From Zygaena filipendulae (Eukaryota; Arthropoda; Insecta; Lepidoptera; Zygaenidae), in NCBI GenBank assembly GCA_907165275.2, contig OU015674.1, positions 5,419,001-5,483,000 on the forward strand: 64,000 nucleotides of DNA, in the 5' to 3' direction. Position 1 is the stretch's first letter. The number at the start of each line of letters is the position of its first letter. This document shows positions 34,867 through 46,238 of the stretch, in pieces. Position numbers and translations under genes: made by a program. The notes beneath the pieces were generated by a model, which was not told where the DNA came from, searched no databases, and saw only the letters and a list, made by a program, of their open reading frames with translations.

Positions 34867-36246
34867 TTTCATTTTCAGTCTTTATTTTGGCTTTTTTTAA
34901 CCCCTGACACAAACAGCGTAGTGTTTTAAGTTAATTTGTATATGTGTGGCATCATAAATCTAAAGTAGCTGAATCGTTTCCCATTTAATTTTTTTTTAAG
35001 GTGACTTGATCGAGCTATGATTAAAAATCGTGATTGAAAATCAGATCAGCTATTTGAAGATTATCAGCTTTCTAGTTTGGATGTAACTTGAGCACGTCTT
35101 CCACTGGTCTGATCTTGTCGATATATTTTGATGTTCTCTGTTAGATACTTTCTTTTACTAAATAGTTTTTATTTAATACAACGCGTTTGGAATAAGGCTC
35201 TCTGAAAACTCTGAGCCAGTGAAATGAGAAAACTTCACAAACTTTACGCCTCCAGACCAAACTAAAATGATATCATACGACAAGAATATTAAGTTTGGAA
35301 ACGTTGAAATAAAATTATTTTTAAATATATATTTTTATTTAATTAAGACGTTTTTCAAAATAACTCGATTTCGATCATAATATTATGGTCTTCACTCAAT
35401 CTGTTTAAAGTACCTACACGCTAAGAATTTGTGACGATTCTTATGACTAAACTTTTTAAACTATTCTATTTTTTCATTACATTAATTAACAATAATAATT
35501 AACAATAAAATAAAATATAATTTAAACAAAAAATTTAAAACTGACTTCCAAAATAAGTACCTACTAAAAATAACAAAATATCGATTTAATCCAAAAAACA
35601 AAAATACACGTAATATTATTATTGGTTTATGCTACCTATTTCAAACCTATCAAGATTTTAATTCGATGCCAAGCGTGCTTGTGTCTGCCCACTTGGGATG
35701 TTCTGCTCACGACGAGCTCGAGGCGGAAGTGGACTTAGTTCATCTACCCACTCCCTATTCGATTTGTCACCGACTTCAAATCGATTAGTGGTAGCACCAA
35801 CCAATTATATATATGTAGGTACCTATATTATATTACGTGTGTTTTTATCTTTTAGATTAAGTCCGTAATTCTATAATTTTTAGCTTTTTAGAATAATGCA
35901 TTTTTGTGTTTTATTTCTCGCTTTTAAGTTAGTCGGTTTATTAGTTATCCAAGTTACAATAACCTAATGTCAACTGCTAATCATCTTTTACAAAATATTG
36001 CTTTTCCCGATGTATAGTGACGTTAATTGTTGAGGAGTTCTCCTGGTTCTTCATCTCTCTCATCGAAGAACCTGATAAATAAAATAAAAATATGTATTTA
36101 TGGATAAAATAAGTACCTACACTTATTATTACATATGTACATTGTACAGTTTATAATTATAATGAATATACGAGAAAGAAATCCTCACCCGATTTCTCAT
36201 GATTCGCCGTCCCAAAAGGCTCCCAATTTATCTGAAATTTCATTTG

Positions 36247-36269
36247 TGACGTCGCTTCTCATGACGTCA
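36247..36269. promoter_or_regulatory. Paired CRE-like sites outside MITEs
   Basis: TGACGTCG at 36247 and the perfect palindrome TGACGTCA at 36262, followed by TCGTCA. These fit CREB/ATF-type bZIP binding but are far from any identified promoter. Confidence 0.25.
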
Positions 36270-36601
36270 TCGTCACCGTATGGAACATCCCCGCTGCAGG
36301 TATAATTTGCATAATTATGTTTACCAACAAAGTTCGTGCGCTCGCGTGAGCTCGAATATAAGGAGATAGCTTAATCTCGACATAGCGTTCCGAGAAGCGG
36401 CTTCGAGAATTAGGCTGTGAAAGCTTAAGCCCCGACGTTAATTCGTATATTTTAAGTATGACAACATTACCTATTATTTATAGAAATTTAAGAGCCAAAA
36501 AGACAGAACCGTTTTCTTTCACAAATAACATTTCGGTTTGAATCAGTAAGTTTTTGTTGAAATTGGCTATAACTTCTCCGTTTTTGTTTTTTAACAACTC
36601 G

Positions 36602-36776
36602 ATCCTCACGGTTTCACTCGCATTAATTTCGGAGTTCTCGTAAGTATTACCAGATAGTACCGTATGTCACTCAGGAACACTGTAGCTTCTTACAAGTGAA
36701 AGAATTTTTTAAAATTACTAACCCATAAACAAACAGGTCTTTTATCAAAAAATCAAATCTTTCATCTTATAATTCT
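36602..36776 (-). mobile_element. Helitron-like copy, worn
   Basis: CCTCACGGTTTCACTCGCAT ... GTCACTCAGGAACACTGTAG ... AAATCAAATCTTTCATCTTA. Confidence 0.55.
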
Positions 36777-38150
36777 GATTTTGTTCAAAATAACGAATTA
36801 TCATTAAAGAATTATAAACAATTATTATAATTATTATAATATTTGTATAAACGAAATAACAGTCAGTATTATATACTGAGTTGTTTTTCCTTAATAAAGC
36901 ACCGAGCTAGCCTGATGCCGATGACCCGAGCATTAATTTAAGTATATAGCAATAATTCCTTAAAAGTAGGTAGCTCTCGACGAAATCCCGAAAATCTCAC
37001 AAGTGAAACAACAAGTTCAGAATTTAGTTAATTACTCTTTGGAATTTTCATGCATAACACATTTTTTTAGAGTAGTTTTAATGCGATAAAATCAATGATA
37101 TTATAAGTTTTAAAAGAGGATAAAATACGATACGATAAAACAAGAGGCGAAAGTTTATGGAAAACATTTTACACACTGAAGTCTGAAATCAACTAAGTGC
37201 CTGTACTACTACACTGAAATAAAACTTAGCTGACTTAAGTTCATCAATTAAATAACTCTGACTGACACTTTACTAGCGAAATTGCTCGAAATGCCGAATT
37301 AAATTTGAGCTTCCAACATTAGGAATATAATAAATAGCGATCTAATCATACATCAAGAATATATATACAAAAAAATATGTTATGTACATCACTGGTCTCT
37401 ATTGAAAATTGCTCAGATGATTCTGTTAAATATATAGTTATAATATTATGTAGTACTGCTAGCATAGATACGAGTTACGTGTAGATGTGCTACGAGTGTA
37501 GATCTGAAAAATGCGTAGACCTGCTACGCGTAGGAGACACGTAGAGCTCACAATTATGTTTTTTTTTAAGATCTTGGTCCCGGTCTGAGTGCAATCTTTG
37601 CCTACAGTGCCTGATACAGATGTGTGATTTATCATATTTTACATAATAAGAAATTTGAAAAAGTTATACTTAGTTAACTTTTATACTTATACTTTTTCAA
37701 ATTTAACAAACTCACACAAGAATATATTTAGGTAAGTTCATAAATTATGTGAAAGTAAACTACAGAAGTCATGTAAGTTTAATGTTTAAAATTGTAATAT
37801 TAACTTTAAAAAGAGATTCTCATGCGGCTGAATATGTTATTAATATCGTATTATATACGTATCCATGAATTGAAGTTTTATCGTACGAAGAAGTAATAAA
37901 AATGAGGTTATTAATATTACAATAAAATAAAATGCATTTTTACACAGAGTAAATGCGTGAGCTAGGGTTATAGTTGTGTCAGGATTCTAACTGAATCGAG
38001 CTATCCGACTGAGCCAGCCTGCTCTTATCCGTGTATTTTCCGGGCATATTCTATTTTTAACCGGGGCTACAAAACGCCGCGTGGGCGCCGCTGGTCGGTT
38101 TTACGGATCACCAGCGGCAAAATAAGATATTAATTTCTTGATTTGTAATA
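36777..38150. other. Intergenic AT-rich stretch
   Basis: No element or gene recognised apart from the tRNA-like remnant at 37.98 kb. Confidence 0.5.
37980..38030 (-). repeat. tRNA-like (SINE-type) remnant
   Basis: The minus strand reads GGCTGGCTCAGTCGGATAGC (box A match) and, too close after it, CAGTTAGAATCCTG (poor box B). Internally deleted tRNA-like piece. Confidence 0.35.
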
Positions 38151-38335
38151 TCTATACTTATATAACAAAGAGGAAAGATTTTTATTTTTGTTTGTTTGTT
38201 ACGATTTAACTAAAAACCTACCGGAACGATTTCAAAAATTATTTTACCTGCGTTAGACTGCTATACATTATCTTCGAGTTTGCATAGGCTATATTGTAAC
38301 CAGGAATTCCCTCGGGAACCGCGGGGGACAGCTAG
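38151..38335 (+). mobile_element. Helitron-like copy
   Basis: TCTATACTTATATAACAAAG ... GGAACCGCGGGGGACAGCTAG|T. Confidence 0.75.
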
Positions 38336-38436
38336 TATTAACCATGTGAACTTTGAGCTTTTCCTCCCATAAGAACAACATTGACAAACGAAAGGACACG
38401 ACGTTGCGATTTGAAAACCAGAGCAATAAACAAACA

Positions 38437-39200
38437 TTTTTAATTTCGGAGTTCCCGCGGGAATTCCGGGAAAAGTACTCTACGGCCTTCTTTGTACCTC
38501 TGCATTGACAGTAGTTTACGGTGATTAGCTATTCCCCGCGTTAGTGTCGTTCCCGCGGGAATTCCGGGATAAAAACTATCCTATCTTTTAAGTTGGACCA
38601 TATTATAAATGGTTACAAAATTTTATCGAAATCCGTTCAGTAGTTTCGGAGTCCATCGCGGACAAACAACACGACACGTGATTTATATATATTAAGACTA
38701 GCTGTCCCCCGCGATTTCATCCGCGGTAATTTCGGAGTTCCCGCGGGAATTCCGGGAAAAAAATTGTACCCCTGATAGTAGTTTAAGGTGATTAGCTGTT
38801 ACCCGCATTAATTCCGGAGTTCCCGCGGGAATTCAGGGATAAAAACTATCCTATCTTTTAAGTTGGGCCAAATACAACATAGTGACGAAATTTCATCACG
38901 ATCGATTCAGTAGTTTCGGAGTCCATCGCGGACAAACAACGTGACACGTGATTTATATATATTAGTCTAGCTGTCCCCCGCGATTTCATCCGCGGTAATT
39001 TCGGAGTTCCCGCGGAGGTAGCGGGAAAAAAGTACTCTATGTCCTTCAGTTCCCGCGGGAATTCCGGGATAAAAACTATCCTATCTTTTAAGTTGGACCA
39101 TTTTATGAATGGTTACAAAATTTTATCAAAATCCGTTCAGTAGTTTCGGAGTCCATCGCGGACAAACAACGTGACACGTGATTTATATAAGTATATTAGA
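38437..39200 (-). mobile_element. Head-to-tail array of three E-box-type Helitron-like units
   Basis: Each unit runs CTAGCTGTCCCCCGCGATTT ... GTTCCCGCGGGAATTCCGGG ... CAGTAGTTTCGGAGTCCATC ... ACACGTGATTTATATATATTA, and the next begins directly after. The first unit lacks its 3' end. CACGTG at 38675, 38945 and 39175 gives spacings of 270 and 230 bp. Each unit holds two copies of the GTTCCCGCGGGAATTC block. Confidence 0.85.
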
Positions 39201-39370
39201 TTAGATAGAATAATGACTTACTGTTCCTCGCAGTTTCAATCGCGTGAATTTCGTATTTAGCGCAGGAATTCCTGGATTAAAAGTACCCTATGTCGTTAAG
39301 TTGGTTAAGTTTTAACTTAGTCGTTGTTTACAATATTCAAAGTTTTGGGAATATTGTGGAAAATATATAA

Positions 39371-39600
39371 ACTTCGATAAGCAATAACATGTTAACCCAC
39401 AAAATTAAGTTATTGAGAGCTTTATTGAGAGTTATAAAATGTTTTTTAGTTAGGTTTATACCTAACATTGTTTAAATACCAACAAAATGTTCAACATAAA
39501 AAATGTTCACACAAAATGGCGCTATAATTTTAAAACACTGCAATTTACTCAAAATTTCTCCAGTGTGGGTTAACGCACTATTGCTTATCTATGTCCATAT
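39371..39600. mobile_element. MITE family C, copy 2
   Basis: CGATAAGCAATAACATGTTA to TTGCTTATCTATGTCCATAT, with the family inner block AAAATTTCTCCAGTGTGGGT. The left terminus is worn. Confidence 0.75.
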
Positions 39601-40116
39601 ACGGGATGCCAACAAAAGAAGTTTTTAGCAACCGTGGCGCGCATGCCCCGCCCACATGTCACCTCTAGTTATTTATTTTCTCTGTGGTAAGTATATTCAC
39701 GTATATTCACCTACCTCGGATTTGGTTCCATTGAGGGTTTTCACGTGGCTGCGTCATTGTTCATAAAATAGATGCGAACTTATTTTTCACGCATCGTTTG
39801 TTTGGAGTGATATCTTTTTTTTTCACGTGGATTGTGAGTTTAGTCACGCTTAAGTTAACTTTATGTTCACGCTATTTGTTGTCTATACGCGTCGTTGTGT
39901 TGTTCAGAACAGTCTGACTTCAACAGGCTTCCACTTGTGAGTATATCTGATAGCTATAAAGTATACTTATTCAAATATGTTCTAGGAGTAGGTATGGTGA
40001 ATTATTCTTTTAGTTACAGTCTGAGAAAAATATCGTTTCGGCATTATCAAAAAAAAACCATGAAATAAGTCTAAAATGGTTCTTAGTTGGTATAAAATAA
40101 GAAGATGATGAATCAA

Positions 40117-40345
40117 TCTATACTCCTGTACTGATAAATAAAATTGAAGTGTCTGTTCGTTCTGTCTATCTGTCTGTCTGTTTGTTCCGGCTAATGTCTG
40201 AAACGGCTGTACTGATTTTAACGAGACTTTCACTGGCAGATAGCGGATGTTATAAGGAGTAACTTAGGCTACTTTTATTTTAGAAAAAAATAGTTCCTGT
40301 GGGAATTCCGAAACTTACGCGGGTGAAACCGCGGGGCACGACTGG
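40117..40345 (+). mobile_element. Helitron-like copy, GTGTCTGTTTG sub-type, CTGG end
   Basis: TCTATACTCCTGTACTGATA ... GCGGGTGAAACCGCGGGGCA CGACTGG|T. The CTGG end still fits the CTRR rule for Helitron 3' ends. Confidence 0.75.
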
Positions 40346-40724
40346 TCTCGCCGCCACTTTATTGAAAGCGGGGTGTAAAAACTTGGCATAAAGTTCAACA
40401 ATATTCTTGCTAAAAATTAAAGAAATCAACAACATGAAATTATGTTCTTAGATAAAAGTTTCGACATTTTTCATAATGCGCATTTTTTTTATATTAAACA
40501 ATTACGAAGCAACCTTTTTTTACTGCTTAGATGCTACCTCATTCTTCTGAGGATGCTACCCAGCATGTAAGTATATTTTTTTTGTTAAATTTACCCCAAT
40601 GGGGAAGGCAAAGGAAGCTGAATCCATACAGCCAATTCAGTAGTATTTTTCTTCTTCTGAAGTTATTTATGCTTTTCCGATACTTTTTTTTATGCCATAG
40701 AGGGCAAACGGGCAAGTGGTAGTA

Positions 40725-40790
40725 AGTGGTGGTAGTATTAGTGGTAGTGGTAGTGGTAGTGGTAGTGGTAGTGGTAGTGGTAGTGGTACC
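40725..40790 (+). repeat. (GTGGTA)n microsatellite
   Basis: About ten units of GTGGTA with two early variants (GTATTA). A translated reading is not supported by any flanking open frame. Confidence 0.9.
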
Positions 40791-40957
40791 TTTGGCAGCA
40801 ACTCTTCACAGTTGAACTTTAATAGGACGCTCTGTGGAAAGTATACGACAACCTCCCGATGAACGCCCTATTTCATCTTATTTCACTGTTTCCACACACT
40901 ATTCATCACTAATGAATCACTATTTTGCAAAATCCACCACATTCACACAATATTAAT

Positions 40958-41147
40958 CACATTATATTATGTAAAATTACGCGGGACTTGAACGCGATGT
41001 TTTTCATTACCTTTTTTGCTATCGACGCCGCAATGCTTTAGTCAGCCTGTGACCACGGCGCGATGCAACTCAGCCGAAACGTCAGGCAAAAAAGGTAATA
41101 AAAAACATCGCGTTCAAGTCCCGCGTAATTTTACATAATATAATGTG
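40958..41147. repeat. 62-bp near-perfect inverted repeat around a 66-bp core
   Basis: The left arm CACATTATATTATGTAAAAT, TACGCGGGACTTGAACGCGA, TGTTTTTCATTACCTTTTTT, GC is repeated inverted at 41086-41147 with one mismatch. The loop contains GACCACGGCGCGATGCAAC then TCAGCCGAAACGTCAGG. No coding frame. Identity unknown; a relic of a retroelement with inverted flanking repeats is possible. Confidence 0.75.
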
Positions 41148-41591
41148 CTCAAAACGCGAAAATCTAAAAACTTTAATATTAATCACATTAAACTAATTTG
41201 CAAAACAAAGAAATAAAACTGACGTCCGCCACTGCTAAAATCCCGCCAAAAGCCTTAAAGTATTCTTATCATGAATTCAATTTTTTTTTTTTTTTTAATT
41301 AAAATCAAACAGCCTCGGGTGACCAACACCAACTGGGTGGACAACCCTTGCAGTAATCAGTCTTCAGTTAAGTAAACACGTCAAGTTTAGTATTATCAAA
41401 GTTCTTGATACTGTAAAACTTGAGTCAGCTTACCACTTTTGAAACTCTTTGATGTTTTTACAGAGGTTGCTTCAATTTTGCTTAAATGTTTCGACGCATT
41501 GAAAACAATACTTTGATAACGACACTTAAGTATGGTTTTATAGATGCTGAATATTATATTTATGTTAGTTGTTTCAAACTTCCAAGTAATA

Positions 41592-41833
41592 AATGGACGC
41601 AGATAAGCAATAACATGTTAACCCACAAAATAAAGTTATTGATTCAGAACGATTTATTGAGAGTTAGGGAACGTTTTTTAATTATGTGTTTACCTTACTA
41701 CATTGCTTAAATATGTAACTAAATATTGAACATAAAAAATATTGACACAAAATGGCGCTCCTACTTTTAAAACACGATTTACTCAAAATTTCTCCAGTGT
41801 GGGTTAACACACTATTGCTTATCTATGTCCAAA
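41592..41833. mobile_element. MITE family C, copy 3
   Basis: AATGGACGCAGATAAGCAAT to ATTGCTTATCTATGTCCAAA. Very close to the copy at 59.93 kb (both carry ACGTTTTTTAATTATGTGTT). Confidence 0.85.
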
Positions 41834-42435
41834 TAGAAATATACCTACACCCAAACAATGATAAATCACAGATAAAACATACTATAGTATAAACGCTGAT
41901 TTAGGCGGGTGAATATCCTTTAGTTAGGTAGTAAACTAAAATAATGGTGAAAAAAACAATTGACTCGTTAGAAACGCCAGCAAACCCTTCGAAAGATAGT
42001 ATAAATAGGTATCACCAGGTGAGTTTTGATTTTCTATATACTTACACTATATACCTACAACTCACTTATTTCTCATGAATATCTAACAAAGGGTTCGAAT
42101 CGAAAAATTCAGTCGTACTCATTAGGTTAATATTTATTTCATATAAAAAAAATCTCTTTTATTTCCCTATTTTGTTTCGTACGTGCTCAGAATGTACGAG
42201 ACAGGAACTTGTTTCGTCTCATAAAAGACGACCACTTGCGCCATTCCGAACACAAGTGACAAGCGTTTCTTGAATATTGATCTTATAGTACAATGTTGCG
42301 TTGCTGAATGCTTTTATAATATTTTCGTCACGTTTTTTTATAGGATCGATAAAATTTGGTGTGCATTTCAAGAAAAAGTGTCAATTGTAGCTTGCAAATT
42401 ACCAAAAAAGAGATTTAAAAGAAAATATTGTTATA

Positions 42436-43027
42436 AAGGGTCTTTCAATAAGGACGGGTCGATTTTGACATGAAATAAAAAAGGCCGTGTGTGAGATTTT
42501 AACGATTTTTTTTTTATTTGAAAGAGCTATATATGCCATTATGTGTGGAAAATCACATCGTTTAAATGTCCGCCGCGGCTTCTCACGGTGGCACGAATTC
42601 GAGTTGTCCAATTTTCAACAACTCTGCCGCATAGTTCGGGTTGAATTTCAGCGATAGCCTGAGCTATGTTGACTTTAAGGGCATCGGTCGATTGTGGCTT
42701 ATTGGTATAGACCTGCGACTTAAGAAAACCCCACAAAAAAAAGTCTAAAGGTGATAAGTCGCAGGATCTCGGTGGCCAATTCACGTCACCTCTGCGAGAG
42801 TAGAGAGTCTGCCGTAAAATGGGCGCAATGCACGTAACGTTTGCACTAACGAACACTCATTTTGGTAATACATTTTTAACATTTGGACGTGTTGCTCAAC
42901 CGTGTAACTTGCCATGGTGATTTGGCATTACTAACTGAATAAAAAAATATAGGTTAGAAAGACGACGTTAAAACAACATGGCCGCCACAGGCTGCCAACA
43001 TCGACCCGTCCCTATTGAAAGACCCTT
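42436..43027 (-). mobile_element. Internally deleted mariner-like (IS630-Tc1-mariner) transposon
   Basis: 592 bp bounded by terminal inverted repeats AAGGGTCTTTCAATAAGGAC (right end one mismatch: AAGGGTCTTTCAATAGGGAC) that continue into CGGGTCGAT. Direct TA dinucleotides flank it at 42434-42435 and 43028-43029, the usual target duplication of this superfamily. The minus strand carries the first and last parts of a transposase gene, fused out of frame. A full element would be about 1.2 kb, so roughly half is missing and it cannot move by itself. Confidence 0.9.
42539..42915 (-). pseudogene. Mariner-like transposase, N- and C-terminal remnants
   Basis: Reading leftwards from ATG at 42915 gives MASYTVEQHVQMLKMYYQNE, a typical N-terminal helix-turn-helix start, ending at a stop near 42784. 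In another frame the last part reads WPPRSCDLSPLDFFLWGFLK, then SQVY and a tail to a stop at 42539. This is the conserved WPxRSxDLxPxDFFLWG block around the final catalytic acid of mariner-type enzymes. The central DDE domain is missing and the join shifts the frame, so no active product is possible. Confidence 0.88.
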
Positions 43028-43283
43028 TACTATGGTGACAACGTGTGTGCAAAATCTCATGATGATCGGTTAAGCCGTTAAGGCGTGAAAGCGTAAGAGA
43101 CAGACAGACAGAGTAATTATAATTGAGTATTTATATATTAACAGGGATATATAGTATATATATATGTATATATTAGTAGGGACTAGTAGGTATAACCGTA
43201 GACTAGGTATAACCGTGAAACCGAAATAAAGTAGATATTTTTCATATGAATTGATGTCTACTCTCTAAATCTTAATTTACTAA

Positions 43284-43447
43284 AATAGGGATGTGGACTA
43301 CCTTTGAAAATCAAAATTCTAATTAGTCCGTCAGTTAGAAAATGAAAAAATAATAGACACGTATTTTTTGCTTTTATAAATAAATTAAATTATACAGAGA
43401 TAAAGCGCATTAAAGTTTAGGGTGAGGGGGTCGTGACGTCACTAACC
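43284..43447 (-). mobile_element. CRE-palindrome MITE (family A), half copy
   Basis: Starts AATAGGGATGTGGACTACC and breaks off just after GTGACGTCACTAACC. The second half is absent. Confidence 0.75.
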
Positions 43448-43627
43448 TATAGATACAATATACATAATATGATACGCAATACGTAGATATAGTGGTTATG
43501 GAAACGACACGACGTGTCAACTCTTTTGCATTGAACATAACGAAAAAAGGTGTTATCATAATTGCACAAAAGGAACCTTTTTTTTTTAAAGTACACCTCG
43601 CCTATAATAAAGCATCGTTTCTCTACT

Positions 43628-43755
43628 GCCCCCTTAGCCAAGTTGACAATGCATAAAATCATTAACGCATAGAAAACTAAGGAACGAACCGTCATGCCAC
43701 GTGGTCATACGTAAAATCATCCATTCAAAGTCCAGCGTGACCACGTGACATAAAG
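43628..43755. mobile_element. MITE family M, truncated copy
   Basis: Starts GCCCCCTTAGCCAAGTTGAC, carries ACTAAGGAACGAACCGTCAT, and stops after GACCACGTGACAT where a family I MITE begins. The right terminal repeat is missing. Confidence 0.7.
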
Positions 43756-43756
43756 C

Positions 43757-43989
43757 TGGGTCCTTATTCACTATGACCATAACACGCCGCGCTAAGATAA
43801 GACGCCGCAAAAACTGTCTTTCCCTCGTAATCAAAGAAGTTTTACTGCAAAAAAATACATTCACAACGTTTGTTATGGCATAAAGAATAAAAAATTCTAA
43901 TATCTTGGCATCTAGAACGTTTGGAAATTCGTTTGTGGGACGCACGTTATGGGCAAGGAATGTTGTTGGTCATAGTGAATAAGGGCCCA
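43757..43989. mobile_element. MITE family I, copy 2 (uninterrupted)
   Basis: 233 bp with terminal repeats TGGGTCCTTATTCACTATGA and, inverted, TGGGCCCTTATTCACTATGA. Gives the state of this family before the LINE insertion seen at 13.3 kb. Confidence 0.85.
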
Positions 43990-44000
43990 ATTCTGTTTCA

Positions 44001-44170
44001 TACGGTCGCACTCAGTGCCGTTTTAATGATTACATTTATTATATTTTACTTAATTAGTTAAACGCCAATTAACATTAATTTAACCAACGTCTCTAAGTGC
44101 GGCAGTTTTGTTTTTAAATCTTTACTTACAATTAAGTAATCATTAAAACGACTCTGAGTGCAGCCGTATA
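44001..44170. mobile_element. Foldback element, copy 2 (diverged)
   Basis: Ends TACGGTCGCACTCAG and CTCTGAGTGCAGCCGTA. Shares TTTTAATGATTAC, AATTAGTTAAACGCCAATTA and GTGCGGCAGTTTTG with copy 1 at 3.76 kb. The left arm is shortened, so the palindrome is no longer complete. Confidence 0.75.
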
Positions 44171-44589
44171 TAATTGATTATCAACTATGGATGTATATCA
44201 ATTTCTGCATCAGGGTAACATATTTGTAACCTGTACGTGTGGTACCAGCTCTGCTGAGTTTGGAGAGAAATGCCAATGTGTGATAGTATCCGACCATTAT
44301 TGTATATACGTCATATTTGTTTTTTTTTTAAGAAGTTGTGTAACTTCAGTTGCTTTAACACCATAAGTAAAACGTTCAGCTCATTTATGTCAGAAATCAT
44401 TTCAAGAGATCCAGATGCGATGCGCATAAAACAAAACAGACTGTAGTCGTAAAGGTTGTACCTAAATAAAAAAGGCACGGACTAAAGATATCTTTACGTG
44501 TGCACCAAATTACATTTACGTATTTATATAAGGTTTTTGAAGTCTAAAGCAGCGATTGTTAAGGTTGCCACTTTCCAAAATTTATCATA

Positions 44590-44742
44590 AAATAGACATA
44601 GGCATAGACATTTTCTTTATTTCGCATCACAGCAAGCATCAACTTAAAACTAATTAGTTACAAGAAACATAACAATTAAAAGAGAGTATTATTTTAATAC
44701 TTGCTGCGATGCCAAACCGGACACCGACTCAGCATATAATAT
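44590..44742 (-). mobile_element. LINE 3' fragment with ATAGACATAGGC tail
   Basis: The tandem ATAGACATAGGCATAGACA is followed by TTTTCTTTATTTCGCATCAC, then a 3'-UTR-like stretch with CTTGCTGCGATGCCAAACCG. A MITE begins directly after it. Minus-strand tail of an unidentified retrotransposon. Confidence 0.4.
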
Positions 44743-45087
44743 GCTGTCGCATAGAATAGGCTAGTTTCCTAAATTTTTTTTTAGTCCGTTTTGTAGATTA
44801 TTAAAAAATATTGGACACGTATTTTTTTTTTATGCAACCAAAAAATAACGGAGATATATCAAGTCGAAATTTCACATGACGTCACGCCTCGCTACAGTTT
44901 GTTCGCACGTTATAGCGAGCTGTGACATCACAAGTCCCCCACCCTAAACTTTAATGCGCTTTATCTATGCATATTTCCATTATTTTAAAAAAGCAAAAAA
45001 TACGTGTCTTTTATTTTTTTATTATCTAACTGACGGACTAAATAGAATTTCGATTTTTTTACCCAGGAAACTAGCCTATACGACAGC
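44743..45087 (+). mobile_element. CRE-palindrome MITE (family A), variant with different ends
   Basis: Outer repeats are TAGGCTAGTTTCCT and its exact inverse, with further pairing GCTGTCG/CGACAGC outside, but the inside is the family text (TTAGTCCGTTTTGTAGATTA, CCTAAACTTTAATGCGCTTT). One TGACGTCA remains. Confidence 0.75.
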
Positions 45088-46238
45088 GCTGATTTTCAGC
45101 GGAGCTCTATAAGGGAATTCGTCCGCGTGATATCCGGTCGCTTATCTCCCAACCAAGATAAAGTATACAAAATTAATAAATTGCAAACGTTTCAATTACG
45201 ATAACTTGGGCACCTTCGTAGATAAAGGTACACGATAGGCTACATTTGAAAAAAATGGAGAAGTATAATAAGTTTTGCAGATTTTACGTAACCCATCACG
45301 AAACGTGCCACTCCTACCTATTTGTGTTCTGTTTATACTTATACTCGTCTTCTTATCGAGCTAGAATCGCTTCTAGGAAAAAATTTAGCTCTTCTACGCA
45401 GTGCGGTGTCAGGGCTACAGGGCTAGTTATCGCAAATTAGTACAACCAGGGGCAATATTACTACGCCTAGTCTAGTCTAGTCTTATTAGCCGCGAGAGCA
45501 TGGCATTACAGGATTTTTTTAATATACCATAATACATACAATTGCCAAATATGATACTTTAAACTTTAAAATTATAGCGTATTCTGCCGTGTCCCGGTAC
45601 CTATACGTATACGTATATATTATATCATTCAAAAAGTAATTTAATTGATAATGACAAAACCAGCACTTGATAAAATATTTTAATGACGTTAAATCAATGT
45701 GTACACCATTTTTAATTGTTTGCAAATCAAAACAAAATATGTCATTAAAACATTTAGGTATTATATTCATAATACACCTACATATTACATTCGTGAAAAA
45801 ATTGTCAATTAAGTAAAAAAATCAAATGTTAAATATTTGATAACTGCTATATTATATTAAATTTATTCCTTTGTCATATCAAACTCGTGAAGTAATGTAT
45901 AACGGTATTTAATTCTCACTTTGTAGATTGTGAACAGAATTTTCTATTTGTGATACAGACAGCAGTTCACTTTGATATTATTTTAAAAACATTAGATACC
46001 AATTTTCCAATACCGAGCGATAATTTCACGACGCCCACACCGTTCCCAAACTCGCGTACAACTTTGAGCCCTGTCATCGCGTTGAAATTATATTTATTTA
46101 AAAATCGTACGGGAATATCGTGTAGCTCGTGAAATTCTGAAAAGTTTCCTCAATCACGCAAAAGTTGAAAAATGCGAGTATAATTAAATTACAATTTTAA
46201 ATCAATTTGCATTTAATTACATAGCTATTTATTAGATA
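45088..46238. other. Intergenic AT-rich stretch
   Basis: Only a short tandem CTAGT run at about 45467-45482 stands out; small open frames here look random. Confidence 0.5.

Larger units (their letters stand above)
34259..36600. other. Intergenic AT-rich stretch
   Basis: Contains the TA microsatellite and two related blocks at about 35580-35660 and 35770-35890, also similar to 32190-32260 (ATATTACGTGTATTTTTGTC). TGACGTCG and TGACGTCA lie 15 bp apart at 36247-36269, outside any MITE. A GC-richer block at 36330-36440 has no recognisable frame. Confidence 0.45.

Noticed and set aside
40725..40790. GTGGTA repeats as a possible CRISPR-like array
   Set aside because: A continuous 6-bp microsatellite without spacers, in a eukaryotic genome.
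41990..42024. TATAAATA box followed by CAG|GTGAGT
   Set aside because: TATA and donor are only about 17 bp apart, too close for a transcription start plus exon; probably chance.
43447..43945. Open frames of 82 and 103 residues on the minus strand
   Set aside because: They run through the nested MITE cluster and have no conserved content.
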